A stretch of 64,000 nt of DNA from Spirosoma pollinicola (GCF_002831565.1 NZ_CP025096.1:8632088-8696087), one strand, 5' to 3'. Positions 20,252-28,861 are shown, counted from the first letter of the stretch. Notes: a model not told the origin generated them from the letters alone. Translations and numbers: made by a program.

Positions 20252-20263
20252 CTAGCTAGCTAG
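20252..20263. other. Artificial contig linker 3
   Basis: Joins the repeat surface protein to an IS3 right end. Confidence 0.95.
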
Positions 20264-20561
20264 TAACTTTTTGAAAAGCTCAGAGATCAAGCAGGAATTC
20301 ACGCACGTGGCCACTCCTGAAGAGAACTCGTATATTGAAGCGTTTCACAGTATTCTGGAACATGATGTCATCGAACGAAATGAGTTTGCCAGCTATTATG
20401 AAGCCAAAGCAATGCTAGGCCGTTATTTTTCCCATTACAACCAGCATCGGCTATACCGTTCGATTGGCTTCGTAACACCCCATCAAAAATGGGAAGAAGC
20501 ACAGGTAGTTGACGACACAACCTTTTCAGAAAATCTGTCCAGTTAATAGGGGGCTAACACA
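20264..20561 (+). mobile_element. IS3-family element, right end
   Basis: Contains the OrfB C-terminus and an inverted end near 20537-20565 whose complement begins TTAGCCCCCTATTAACTGG. This pairs with the left end at 33775 (TTAGCCCCCTGAATGACTGG), so both fragments belong to the same type of element. Confidence 0.8.
20265..20546 (+). CDS. IS3-family transposase OrfB, C-terminal fragment
   Basis: 93 residues open from the contig start. THVATPEENSYIEAFHSILE contains the catalytic Glu region, followed by FSHYNQHRLYRSIGFVTPHQ, the standard C-terminal motif of IS3 integrases. Confidence 0.88.
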   Translation, partial: NFLKSSEIKQEFTHVATPEENSYIEAFHSILEHDVIERNEFASYYEAKAMLGRYFSHYNQHRLYRSIGFVTPHQKWEEAQVVDDTTFSENLSS

Positions 20562-20731
20562 CTATTGGTGAGGCATTGATTTTTGAGATGACAATATGAA
20601 ACAGTTTTTTGGTCATTTTACCCTTTAGACACGCTCAAAAATGGGTCTTAGCAAAACGTTCGTTTGTTTGAGACGCGAATTTTTGAGTCGTGACGATTTA
20701 TGTACCCTTTTTTAATCACACCCATCTACTG

Positions 20732-20914
20732 ATGAATACTGACATAAAGCCAGGCGACCGGGTCGAAGTCACCCGGACCAAGTGAGGCGGCTTTTTTAAC
20801 GGCCGTTACCTGGCAACGGTAATTCAGCTTTCTCCCCAAGCGAGAGTCAGGGTGAGAGACGACGAAGGCCAGGATTCCTCACCTCGACGCACTCACGTCA
20901 AAAAGCTTAATTGA
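20732..20914 (+). pseudogene. Small SH3/Tudor-like protein with in-frame TGA
   Basis: ATG at 20732 opens a 61-codon frame ending at TGA 20914, broken by a single in-frame TGA at codon 18 (20783-20785). The N-part is MNTDIKPGDRVEVTRTK; after the stop comes GGFFNGRYLATVIQLSPQ, then a basic strand and HVKKLN. Together they look like a short five-stranded Tudor or KOW-like barrel (GDRVEV...GRYLATVI...VRVRDDEG). The TGA could replace a TGG Trp or similar codon. Either a pseudogene or a sequencing error. Confidence 0.5.
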
Positions 20915-21088
20915 CAAACAAGCACACCGAAAGATGGTACTGAGCTAAGTGTTTCTATGTAGAATCAATTTAATCATTTACTCTCTTATATGATTAATTA
21001 TTTTACGTTGGCTGTCTATAAATGACAAGTAATCAGCGGATTTACTAATCGGTATTGGCTTTATTAACCATTCATCGTAACTCGCAGC

Positions 21089-21208
21089 ATGGAGAACAAA
21101 AAGCCCTTCTTGGAGCTTGGTCGAGCCCTTGACATTATGATGGGGATCGCTCTTCTCTTAACGGTCGGGTTTATGGCTATATGCGTTTATTTGCTTATTG
21201 CACCCTAG
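21089..21208 (+). CDS. Small single-pass membrane protein (39 residues)
   Basis: ATG at 21089 to TAG at 21206. Charged N-terminus (MENKKPFLELGRALDIMMGI) followed by one hydrophobic helix (ALLLTVGFMAICVYLLIAP). No family recognised. It lies between the Tudor-like remnant and an IS5 insertion, 24 bp before the IS end. Confidence 0.5.
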   Translation: MENKKPFLELGRALDIMMGIALLLTVGFMAICVYLLIAP

Positions 21209-21282
21209 CATAAGGGAACCAATCGACCCTTAGGGCGTGTGGACAATTAGGTAAATATTGGTTGTGTTTGCAACTTTGCTGA

Positions 21283-21630
21283 ATGAGACGTTACGAAATT
21301 ACTGATCAGCAGTGGTCAAAAATTGCCCTGTTCTTACCCGGTAAAGTCGGTGATGTAGGCCGGAGTACAGTCGATAATCGGCTCTTTGTCAATGCTGTAC
21401 TCTGGATCGCCCGTAGCGGAGCACCTTGGCGTGATTTGCCGGAGCGATTTGGGCCTTGGAATTCCGTTTATCGCCGATTCCGGCGGTGGGCCAAAGCAGA
21501 TATTTGGAAAAACGTCTTCGAAGAACTACAGGAGCCAGATTTAGACTGGCTCATGATCGACTCAACGATTGTGCGAGCTCACCAACACGCAGCGGGTCAA
21601 AAAAAAGCGATCCCGCCAGCGAGTGTTTAG
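21283..21630 (+). CDS. IS5-family transposase OrfA
   Basis: 115 residues. MRRYEITDQQWSKIALFLPG and GAPWRDLPERFGPWNSVYRR are the IS427-group N-terminal insertion domain; LDWLMIDSTIVRAHQHAAG holds the first catalytic Asp. An A8 run at 21599-21606 after GGGTC, close to the end of the frame, is a classical slippery site leading into the second frame. Confidence 0.9.
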   Translation: MRRYEITDQQWSKIALFLPGKVGDVGRSTVDNRLFVNAVLWIARSGAPWRDLPERFGPWNSVYRRFRRWAKADIWKNVFEELQEPDLDWLMIDSTIVRAHQHAAGQKKAIPPASV

Positions 21631-22022
21631 GCCAATCGGTGGGTGGTTGGAGCACCAAGATTGACGCCTTAGGCAATCCGCTACGTATCCTTCTGAGTGT
21701 AGGGCAACGAGCCGATATTACTCAAGCAGAGCCATTGCTGACTGATTACCAGACCCGTGCTGTACTGGCAGACCGAGGTTATGATGCGGACTCATTTATC
21801 ACCTACCTGCACGTTCATCAAACAGAAGTGGTCATACCAGCAAAGAAAAACCGGCTTGAGCCGCGATCAATTGACGAAAATTTGTACAAAGATCGTAACA
21901 AAGTAGAGCGCTATTTTAACAAGCTTAAGCAATACCGTCGAGTGGCAACGCGCTATGAAAAGACAGCTAATAGTTTCGCTGGATTTGTCTATTTAGCCTC
22001 AACCATGATTTTACTACTTTGA
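21456..22022 (+). CDS. IS5-family transposase OrfB (made by ribosomal frameshift)
   Basis: The functional part starts at about 21600, after the A8 slip site, with SECLGQSVGGWSTKIDALGN. It carries the second Asp (AVLADRGYDADSFI) and the last Glu (YKDRNKVERYFNKLKQYRRV). The annotated upstream part of this frame is only the alternative frame of OrfA. The expected active product is an OrfAB fusion covering 21283-22022. Confidence 0.85.
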   Translation: MEFRLSPIPAVGQSRYLEKRLRRTTGARFRLAHDRLNDCASSPTRSGSKKSDPASECLGQSVGGWSTKIDALGNPLRILLSVGQRADITQAEPLLTDYQTRAVLADRGYDADSFITYLHVHQTEVVIPAKKNRLEPRSIDENLYKDRNKVERYFNKLKQYRRVATRYEKTANSFAGFVYLASTMILLL

Positions 22023-22219
22023 ATGTCCACACGCCCTAATACGACTAGATTATCTCTTCAAGCTTAAGAAGCAGGCACCTGCTACAACCTGTTCCTGTCA
22101 ACGAAGTGTCTTGGAGCTCCCCTACATTTACGTTGAAACAATCCTGATTAAGCGGTCGTTATCTTGTCTCAATAGGAGGTATACCCCTGAGTGTACGCCT
22201 ATGGTGTGGATAGAAGCAG

Positions 22220-22252
22220 TAAGCCCGGCAGCATTGCGACCGGGCTTATTTG
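22220..22252 (+). terminator. Rho-independent terminator-like hairpin
   Basis: AAGCCCGG (22221-22228) pairs with CCGGGCTT (22240-22247), followed by ATTTGTT. No gene directly precedes it; only IS5 lies upstream. Confidence 0.6.
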
Positions 22253-22547
22253 TTCTTAACTAGTACTAGGATAGAAACAGTAAGGCATGCTAACGGTATG
22301 GCACTAAACAGTAAGCATACGCTTTTACGTAATTCACCGCTAAATGGATTTAAGGCAAATCAAAAAAACATTGTGATTTCATTAACCAGATTAGTCAACA
22401 CGTTGGGCTTTCTAAACAACGAGCACCTCCAGCCGTTTATGGTTTACTGACTTACTCAACGATCAACTTTTCAAGCCCGGCTACTCAACTAGCTGGGTTT
22501 TTGTTTTAAGGCGTAGCGTGTCAACCAGCCTATGGCTAGGTAGTTAC
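22253..22547. other. Intergenic region
   Basis: No gene supported; a 66-codon frame at 22250-22450 has no domain or ribosome site. A second hairpin is seen at 22476-22497 (CCCGGCTA/TAGCTGGG) followed by a T run. Confidence 0.5.
22476..22507 (+). terminator. Terminator hairpin with T run
   Basis: Stem CCCGGCTA/TAGCTGGG (22476-22497) followed by T-rich 22498-22506 on the plus strand. It lies 40 bp beyond the stop of the minus-strand receiver gene. Confidence 0.55.
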
Positions 22548-22967
22548 TCAACAGCAGTTGCCTTCCAGCCAGTTGACGCGCAGCTGGGTGACAAGCTGAC
22601 CCAGTAACTCGGAGTTCATAGGCTTGGTGATAAACTCATTAGCCCCCAGCTGCTCAGCCTGCTGCCGGTCATAATCCGCTTCCGAGGTGGTCAGCATAAC
22701 AATGGGCGTCGTTTGATAAAGTGGTTGATGCCGCAGCACTTTGAGCGCCTCAAGGCCATTGAGCCGGGGCATGTTCAGATCCAGAATGATCAACTCCGGG
22801 GTTGTTTTACTACTGGACAGGGCGTCAAGCAGGGCCAACCCATCATGGGCAAAGACCAGTCGGCACCGGGGGCTGTGCCGGGCAAAAGCCAGGTTTAGCA
22901 GGAAACGGTCATCCTCATCATCGTCGGCGATGAAGACGCAAGGGTACGTGTTTTGATGCATGGTCAA
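22548..22967 (-). CDS. Single-domain response regulator
   Basis: 139 residues, receiver only. FIADDDEDDRFLLNLAF gives the acidic pocket, LIILDLNMPRLNG the phosphoacceptor Asp, MLTTS the switch Thr and FITKPMN the conserved Lys. It has no output domain, so it probably acts by protein-protein contact or as a phosphate shuttle. It is divergent from the receiver-like gene at 23135. Confidence 0.9.
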   Translation of the reverse strand: MTMHQNTYPCVFIADDDEDDRFLLNLAFARHSPRCRLVFAHDGLALLDALSSSKTTPELIILDLNMPRLNGLEALKVLRHQPLYQTTPIVMLTTSEADYDRQQAEQLGANEFITKPMNSELLGQLVTQLRVNWLEGNCC

Positions 22968-23134
22968 GTTGTTACGGCTGCAAAAACAGGTAAAATCCTG
23001 TTAATGACTCAATACTACATCATTTTTAGTGAAGTTGCTTTCATCGATTATTATTTACCTGTATCTAACAAATTGGGGACAAATGGAATTAAGGTAAACA
23101 ACTATCCTCCACAACTGGATACACGCCACTTACG

Positions 23135-23560
23135 ATGGACACACTGAAACCCTGGGTTGCCTTACTGGATGAGGACGAAGATGACTATATATTCTGGCAA
23201 CACGGCTTTCGTCAGTGGGCGCAGCATTTAGACCTGTATTGGTTTAGCTCGGTCACTGAGTTTCTGTCAGCGACTTCACTGGGCAAAGACAAGCCGGTGG
23301 CTTTGGTAATGGATGGAGTGATACCAGACGGAGAAGAGATGAAGTGGCTCAGTACGCTGCTGCTCCATCCCAGCTGTCGGCAGGCCTGTCTACTTATGCT
23401 ATCAGCGGAAGTAGCCGAGCCGCAGCGGGCAGATTTTTTGCGACTGGGGGCTAGTGATCATTTACAGAAACCTATACGTCTGGATGAATTACAGCTAGTT
23501 GTGTCAACCGTCAGCAGCCATGTCGCCCGTAAAGTGGGTTTGCCGCCGAGTGAATTGTGA
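23135..23560 (+). CDS. Divergent receiver-domain protein
   Basis: 141 residues. LLDEDEDDYIFWQHGFRQ is an acidic pocket, ALVMDGVIPDG the phosphoacceptor Asp, LMLSAEV the switch Ser and LQKPIRLDEL the Lys. The conserved MP after the Asp is replaced by VIP. Divergently transcribed from the receiver at 22548, with 167 bp between them that can hold both promoters. Confidence 0.8.
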   Translation: MDTLKPWVALLDEDEDDYIFWQHGFRQWAQHLDLYWFSSVTEFLSATSLGKDKPVALVMDGVIPDGEEMKWLSTLLLHPSCRQACLLMLSAEVAEPQRADFLRLGASDHLQKPIRLDELQLVVSTVSSHVARKVGLPPSEL

Positions 23561-23687
23561 AGTCGCTTCAGAACCTCTATCAAGAACGCGTCTGACAGAA
23601 ATTTACAGCCTGATTGGTTTAAATCCTTAATTGAATGATTCGTTTGCACAAAATGTCAATTCTATTGCTTCATAGGTTGAGTGCAGT

Positions 23688-23720
23688 AAACGGGGTAGCC
23701 CTAGCTACCCCGTTTCTTTG
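23688..23720. terminator. Bidirectional terminator
   Basis: AAACGGGGTAGC (23688-23699) pairs with GCTACCCCGTTT (23704-23715), followed by CTTTG; A and T tracts on both sides suit both converging genes. Confidence 0.75.
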
Positions 23721-23755
23721 ACCTTCGTGAGGGGCTGTTAACCCGTAACAAATAC

Positions 23756-24181
23756 CTACACTTCGCCGCTCCCCTTTGAAATGGCAGCCATCACCTCTTG
23801 CAGCTGAGCGTCAAAGCGAGCCATATCGCTAACCATTCTCGTCACTTCCCGTGGTAGATCCTGGTAGTCCGTGGTGCTGTTGATACGCCTGGCAGCCTGG
23901 TTGATGTTGATACCGATCCGCAGAACGTCGCTCCGGGTATCCCGCAACAAAGACAGAAGGATATCCTGATAAGTCGAGCGCTCGGGCTTCAGGCGGAGCG
24001 GTTTGTTAAGGCAAACGGCCCGAACGTAAGTGGATACGGTGAGCGTCCTGACGGTAGCCTTTCGGGCCAAAAGCTGATCATACTCTGCCTGGGTGAAGCG
24101 AACCTGAACCACTCTGGTAGCCCGTTCTTCCGGCTTCATTTCGGGCCTGCCCCCTTTGTACCATTTGTCTTTTTCCTTCAT
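23756..24181 (-). CDS. mobC: Mobilization protein MobC-like (RHH)
   Basis: 141 residues from ATG at 24181. A basic N-terminus (GGRPEMKPEERATRVVQVRF) leads into a ribbon-helix-helix, then a helical C-terminus with RIGININQAARRINS, the MobC signature (G-x-N-x-N-Q-x-A). MobC helps a relaxase open DNA at oriT. No relaxase gene follows, so this is an orphan remnant of an integrated mobilizable element. An oriT-like region matching one on the 55322-59113 plasmid lies directly upstream at 24193-24277. Confidence 0.85.
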   Translation of the reverse strand: MKEKDKWYKGGRPEMKPEERATRVVQVRFTQAEYDQLLARKATVRTLTVSTYVRAVCLNKPLRLKPERSTYQDILLSLLRDTRSDVLRIGININQAARRINSTTDYQDLPREVTRMVSDMARFDAQLQEVMAAISKGSGEV

Positions 24182-24192
24182 GACTCTTGCTA

Positions 24193-24277
24193 CGGGCCGA
24201 CTTCGAAGGCTCCTCGTTTTGGGTGTTTTGCAGAAGCAAGAAAAGGTTTTTGTCGTGACAATAACACATCTTGCTAT
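24193..24277 (+). other. oriT-like region beside mobC
   Basis: Two blocks, GGCCGACTTCGAAGGC (about 24195-24210) and 24244-24277 ending AACACATCTTGCTAT, are shared with 57012-57092 on a small plasmid at nearly the same spacing. Its position next to mobC fits a transfer origin. Confidence 0.6.
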
Positions 24278-24472
24278 CTAAAAAATTACCCTTTTTCACG
24301 GTCGACATGGTGGACTCAAAACTGGCTAGCCAATGATCCTGTATGACCTCCGCCGGAGTTGTATTTTTCCTTCCCTTTTCAAGCTTAACTTTAAGTAACT
24401 TGCAAGCATGGCTATTACGAGTATATACACGAAACGATCCAGCCAACATAACATAATATCCTCTTTAACAAA

Positions 24473-24500
24473 CAAGCCCCGCCGATCACGACGGGGCTTG
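24473..24500. terminator. Hairpin T1
   Basis: CAAGCCCCG pairs with CGGGGCTTG. Part of its right half (ATCACGACGGGGCTT) recurs at about 24630-24645. Confidence 0.6.
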
Positions 24501-24573
24501 TGTATAGGCATTCAAAAACAGTTTTTAAAGAACTAAGTTCTAGCCACTAATTAATGCAGAATCTTTTATGACT

Positions 24574-24610
24574 CAGCCGCTATCTTTTGGATAGCGGCTG
24601 TTTTGTTTTA
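24574..24610 (+). terminator. Hairpin T2 of tandem array
   Basis: Perfect 11-bp stem CAGCCGCTATC/GATAGCGGCTG with a five-base loop and TTTTGTTTT tail. Confidence 0.75.
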
Positions 24611-24734
24611 TGCCATAGCTGACTGGCCATCACGACGGGGCTTTTGCTTTTTCCACTACCTCACTAAATTATCGGCGTTGCTTGCCAGGTGGTTTATTAA
24701 GGTAGTGTAGTGAATAAAATGAACTTGAGTTATA

Positions 24735-24770
24735 CAGCAGTTACCCATTGGGTAGCTGCTGTTTTGTTTC
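24735..24770 (+). terminator. Hairpin T3 of tandem array
   Basis: CAGCAGTTACC pairs with GGTAGCTGCTG, one G-T pair, followed by TTTTGTTT. Confidence 0.75.
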
Positions 24771-24904
24771 AGGCTGTACCTGCCCAATCAACGGATCTTT
24801 ACTTTACCACTACCTCATTAACAACTCATCAGAAAAGCGTTGTCATGTATTCCATGTACTACTACTTATAAGTAGGGTTTAAGTGTTCTATTAGGTTTTC
24901 TTTA

Positions 24905-24938
24905 CAGCAGCCACTTGCTGAGTAGCTGCTGTTTTTTT
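24905..24938 (+). terminator. Hairpin T4 of tandem array
   Basis: CAGCAGCCACT pairs with AGTAGCTGCTG with one mismatch, followed by seven T. Confidence 0.75.
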
Positions 24939-25016
24939 ATTCCCACAGATACCGTTACTTAATTCAACTAGTAGTAATTCAATGAGTTAGCCTTCTTCAT
25001 ATTAAAAGCACACACG

Positions 25017-25337
25017 ATGAAGGTTGTCCTACTCAATACGTTTATCCTGTTTTGTTTAACAGCATGCTCTTTTGACCCCCTGGACCAGAAATACACCGAA
25101 GCTATAGGCTTAGGCCCGTTACTGGAGGTTATGCCACCAATTAGTAAAACAGAATTAGGGTGGATTATAATGGCGAAAAAGGCAAACGACGAGAAGAAAA
25201 TTTCCAATGAGGGAAAAACCTTTCGGGAATTAAGTAAGCAGGGCCATGACATTACCGAGGCTGCCAGGGCCCAATCTTTTGTGGACAGCTTAAATTATAA
25301 AGCTCAGGTAGAACAGAGGCTAAAAAGGAGGTTTTAA
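25017..25337 (+). CDS. Small lipoprotein, unknown function
   Basis: 106 residues. The N-terminus MKVVLLNTFILFCLTACSFD has a lipobox (CLTAC, Cys about 17). The mature part is charged and helical towards the C-terminus (YKAQVEQRLKRRF). No family recognised. It follows the tandem hairpin array and is 14 bp upstream of a pair of 34-bp direct repeats. Confidence 0.65.
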   Translation: MKVVLLNTFILFCLTACSFDPLDQKYTEAIGLGPLLEVMPPISKTELGWIIMAKKANDEKKISNEGKTFRELSKQGHDITEAARAQSFVDSLNYKAQVEQRLKRRF

Positions 25338-25350
25338 AGCGGCAGTCCCA

Positions 25351-25451
25351 GCCCACGCGTCGAACTATCATTAAGCTGCTTTAAAGTGATGCGTGGGCGT
25401 AATCTGCACGACGAACGGCCCACGCGTCGAACTATCATTAAGCTGCTTTAA
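25351..25451. repeat. Pair of 34-bp direct repeats
   Basis: Identical copies at 25351-25384 and 25418-25451, each starting GCCCACGCGTCG and ending AAGCTGCTTTAA, 67 bp apart. Between them is GCGTGGGC, complementary to the repeat start, so alternative hairpins are possible. Confidence 0.8.
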
Positions 25452-25623
25452 CCATCGATCCACTGAGTCACGTTCATTGGTACACTGTATAGGCTAACCT
25501 AGGCCAACCAAAGATCAAAAAGGTACAGCCCATTAGGCCTCGTCAGATCAAGGCTTTTTGCGCTAATCCCTACCGCTAAGTAAAGTGAAAATGGGGAGTC
25601 ATTGAAAATAATATTCTTTGCAT

Positions 25624-26473
25624 ATGACTCGCCTAAATCTTTCCGACTTGAAATTAATTCTACTCTGCCTCGTCGTACTATCATTGTCAGGCTGTACCGT
25701 TAATCGATACTACTACATTGCTGAAGAACCAATCCAACTATACGAATTTCAGAGTCTTAAAGGTGCTCCATTGTTAACTATATCCATTGAAGATACGGTA
25801 TATGCTACTGGAGTTAAACAGGTAGGCCTGGGCGGGTCTGTTCCGGTCGAATACAAAGACTACCGATTTAATTCCCCCCTCGGCTAAGGCGAAGCTGTTA
25901 CGAATCGCCAAAGTAGACCCCAAAAAAGAACCAATCCTTGCGGCGGTTGCTTATGAAACGCTGCTTGCCAGAAAGGCTAAAGAGAATCAGCGAAAGCAGG
26001 CGGTTAAGGATTCTGTCGAATACTGGTCCCAGCAGGATAAGATTGAGTGGTACGGCGAGGTTGATAGCTATACGCCCGTCTTAGCTGATCCTCCTGCTGT
26101 CTCAAAGACAATTGACAACTTACCTTACGGCTCTGTAGTTAGAATCAAGCGGGCAACTTACAGTTATTGGCAGTTATTACTTACTGACAGTAAGGTTGGT
26201 TATATCCAAACAGGCAGTGTCAGGCATTTCTCGGAGTCAGCCAAGCCGTTCGTTAGTACTGAATACACCGGGCGGACATATCATCCTGATGGGGAAAGCT
26301 ACCTATCAACAACGAGCACTTCGCCCACTACCGGTATGAGTAATACGCCTACTACCGGGGCTACCATTTATACCGGACCGCGCAGTGGTAGGTATTACAT
26401 TAATGGTAATGGAAATAAGACCTACGTTCCTCGGGGTGGCAGTAGTGGTGGGGACAGGGGAGACGTTAATTAA
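25624..26473 (+). pseudogene. Lipoprotein with SH3-like and PBCV basic adaptor domains, frameshifted
   Basis: ATG at 25624 starts a lipoprotein signal (LILLCLVVLSLSGC). The frame stops at 25887 just after a C6 run (25874-25879). With five C the reading continues without a break to TAA at 26473: a charged helical stretch, an SH3-like domain (LPYGSVVRIKRATYSYWQLL, KVGYIQTGSV), a Thr/Ser linker and a C-terminal GPRSGRYYINGNGNKTYVPR, the PBCV-specific basic adaptor signature. Intact length would be about 282 residues. The C6 tract suggests a homopolymer error, a real knock-out or length switching. Location inferred: outer membrane or periplasm, possibly wall-associated. Confidence 0.75.
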
Positions 26474-26732
26474 GATTATGGCATTGTATCCCCATACTCT
26501 AATCAATTATATAAATGATTAACTTGCCAAGGTGGCTAACATAGTCCTTCATAGAGTGGGTGCGGGTAAAGAGGACGGCTGGTTTCGCCCTTTTTCTTTT
26601 TCCATCTGTAATCGCGCCTATGATTATACATCTGTAAGAGATAATGCCTTTAAAACGCGTTTATTCGTCTCACCGTAAAGATATACTACTATAAATACGT
26701 ATATTAGTGACAGAGACACCCCCAATACCACA
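26474..26732. other. Intergenic region
   Basis: No gene seen. The part from about 26610 is probably present elsewhere in the genome, since contigs end about 298 bp inside repeats. Confidence 0.4.
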
Positions 26733-26907
26733 ATGGCCAGCAAGTCAGACAAAACCCTGCTTCTCGATACCAGCCAGCCCGAAACCCGCAAGCAGGTCTT
26801 TGAAGCCATACGGGCTTTAGAGGGCTTATACACTACTGATTTAACCCGTAAGCGGTGGCGGGTTGGTAATGGCCAGCGCGGCTACTACTGGGGGTATATG
26901 GTGACTG
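26733..26907 (+). CDS. Small mobile-element protein, N-terminal fragment
   Basis: 58 residues to the contig end. MASKSDKTLLLDTSQPETRK is followed by a helix and KRWRVGNGQRGYYWGYMV. The basic strand then GQRGYYWG resembles the (R/K)-x-x-Q-x-x-YYWG motif in phage and mobile-element recombination proteins, but the family cannot be fixed from this piece. It lies in sequence likely repeated elsewhere. Confidence 0.4.
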
Positions 26908-26919
26908 CTAGCTAGCTAG
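26908..26919. other. Artificial contig linker 4
   Basis: Joins the small mobile-element fragment to the kinase half of a Wzc-like gene. Confidence 0.95.
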
Positions 26920-28091
26920 AATCGCTCGACAGCCAATTGAAGAATACGAATGCCGCTATAAGTGAAAATATTGAGACTATCCGACAGCAGTTAATCAGTA
27001 ACCGAAATCAGCTCGTTGCCAACAACCAGCGAATGGAGGGTATGATTCGTACTGTGCCTGGTAAAGAACGGGCCCTATTGAACATTACCCGGCAACAGGG
27101 CATCAAGAACAACTTATATACTTATCTGCTGCAAAAGCGGGAAGAGACTGCCCTTTCGGCTGCGTCCAGAGTTTCCGACAGCCGGATAGTCGACCCGGCA
27201 CATACGACCAGTCAACCTGTAAAGCCGGTTAAGCTGATGATCTTCGCCCTCTTTGCTGTTGTGGGCCTTGTTATCCCGATAGGCGTAATTACAGCCAAAG
27301 ATACGGTGAACAACCATGTACTGCGCCGGTCTGATGTAGAAGAGGTTACTCAGATTCCTATTATTGGCGAGGTGATCAAAGAACGTCAGCTAGGGACTGA
27401 AAGCTTCGTGTTCAAATCGCGTATGCATTCTGTCATTGGCGAACAAATACGAGCACTACGCACCAACCTACTCTTCCTGAATGGCGACGCCCAAAAGAAT
27501 CAGGTGATCTTATTCACCTCCAGCATTAGTGGAGACGGGAAATCATTCATGTCACTAAATCTCGGAGCGAGCTTAGCCCTTGTCAATCGCAAAACAGTCA
27601 TCGTAGACATGGATATGCGCAAGCCTAAGCTTCATAAGAGTTTGCATATCGAAAACAAGCTGGGACTGAGCAATTACCTGACGGGCGAAGCTGACCTCGA
27701 TAACTTACTGCACCCCATTATTGGCCACGAAAATTATTACATCATAACAGCGGGTTCGCTGCCGTTGAATCCTTCCGAATTATTAAGCTCTCCTCGATTA
27801 GCCAACCTGCTTCAGGAATTAAAAGAGCGATTCGAGTACATACTGGTCGATTCGCCCCCCATAGGGCTGGTCACAGATTCTCAAGTTATTGCTCCTTATG
27901 CCGATGCGACCATATTCGTTGTCCGTCATGATCACACGCCCAAGAACTACATTAAAATGGTAGATGCGCTTTATAAGGAACAGCGCTTTCAAAAGCTTAG
28001 CATTGTTCTGAATGGCGTGGGTAAGGGCGAGTCTCTCAGCTATAGCTACAACTACGGAGACTACATGGACTTGACAAAAAAATTCGATTAA
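26920..28091 (+). CDS. Capsule/exopolysaccharide tyrosine autokinase, C-terminal part
   Basis: About 390 residues open from the contig start (SLDSQLKNTNAAISENIETI). Coiled-coil, a membrane helix (LMIFALFAVVGLVIPIGVIT), then a BY-kinase: Walker A SSISGDGKSFMSLNLG, Walker A-prime TVIVDMDMRKPKLHK and Walker B YILVDSPP. A Tyr-containing tail (SYSYNYGDY) is the expected autophosphorylation cluster. It controls chain length and export of surface polysaccharide at the inner membrane. The N-terminal half of a matching protein is at 41022-42119; together they give the usual Wzc layout with roughly 20 residues missing. It begins a glycan operon with the sugar transferase at 28169. Confidence 0.9.
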
Positions 28092-28168
28092 ACTGTATTA
28101 TCTGACAAAACCTACGAATACCTCCAATACCAGAAGATCTAGTCACTTACTCAACGTTATTTGCTTTT

Positions 28169-28837
28169 ATGCTAAGTCTTGACTCGCACTATAAAACTTT
28201 ATACGTATACAGTGAATTACGGGCCAATCATAACGACTTCACGTATCACCAAGCAGGGAAACGCGTGTTTGACATCTGCATAGCCTCCTTTGTTGCCATC
28301 ACTATTTTATCCTGGCTTACTCCGCTATTGGGCCTATTAATATGGATCGAGTCTCCAGGCCCCATCCTATACATTCAAAAACGAACAGGATACCGGGGAA
28401 GCTGGTTCCGTTGCCTGAAGTTCCGCACCATGACACACACCCCGCAGGCAACATTTAAACAGGCGGTAAAAGACGATAAGCGGATTACCAGAATAGGTGG
28501 CTTTCTCAGACGAACGAATCTGGATGAAATGCCCCAATTCATCAATGTGCTTATGGGCGATATGAGCATTGTGGGTCCACGGCCACATGCCTTACAGCAT
28601 AGTGCTCAATTCTGGAACACGATGCCCAATTACCGTAAACGGTACAGAGTGAAACCAGGCATAACAGGTTTAGCACAAATACGAGGTTGCCGGGGCGAAA
28701 CAGACCAGCTTATCAAAATGCAACATCGTGTAAGGTATGATCGGTTTTATAATCGCAAACGCTCAATCGCCTTTGACATCTGGATATGTTGGTCGACAGC
28801 AAAGTCAATGGTGGAGGGGAATGTAAATGTTTGGTAA
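28169..28837 (+). CDS. Undecaprenyl-phosphate sugar-1-phosphate transferase
   Basis: 222 residues, the bacterial sugar transferase domain with a single N-terminal membrane hairpin (IASFVAITILSWLTPLLGLL). The order GKRVFDI, SPGPILYIQKRTGYRG, FRCLKFRTM, RRTNLDEMPQFINVLMGDMS, IVGPRPH and KPGITGLAQIRG is diagnostic for WcaJ/PglC-type enzymes. It attaches the first sugar phosphate to undecaprenyl phosphate at the inner membrane and so starts capsule or EPS repeat-unit synthesis. The sugar is not predictable. It lies 77 bp after the tyrosine kinase. Confidence 0.93.
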   Translation: MLSLDSHYKTLYVYSELRANHNDFTYHQAGKRVFDICIASFVAITILSWLTPLLGLLIWIESPGPILYIQKRTGYRGSWFRCLKFRTMTHTPQATFKQAVKDDKRITRIGGFLRRTNLDEMPQFINVLMGDMSIVGPRPHALQHSAQFWNTMPNYRKRYRVKPGITGLAQIRGCRGETDQLIKMQHRVRYDRFYNRKRSIAFDIWICWSTAKSMVEGNVNVW

Positions 28838-28861
28838 ATAAGCAGAAAAGAGTTATAAACT

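Larger units (their letters stand above)
21233..22036 (+). mobile_element. Complete IS5-family (IS427-group) element, 804 bp
   Basis: Perfect 13-bp inverted repeats GGGCGTGTGGACA at 21233-21245 and its complement at 22024-22036. A TA dinucleotide flanks both sides (21231-21232, 22037-22038), the target duplication of this group. Two overlapping frames encode the transposase. This is the only complete IS in the window. Confidence 0.92.
24278..25016. other. Non-coding region with tandem hairpins
   Basis: No gene over 739 bp. It holds four Rho-independent-type hairpins (24473-24500, 24574-24608, 24735-24770, 24905-24938). The last three are spaced 161 and 170 bp apart and interleaved with CCACTA...TTAA motifs at about 24545, 24656 and 24808. 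Confidence 0.6.

Noticed and set aside
21456..21600. N-terminal part of the IS5 second frame
   Set aside because: Out-of-frame reading of OrfA; the real product enters this frame only after the A8 slip site.
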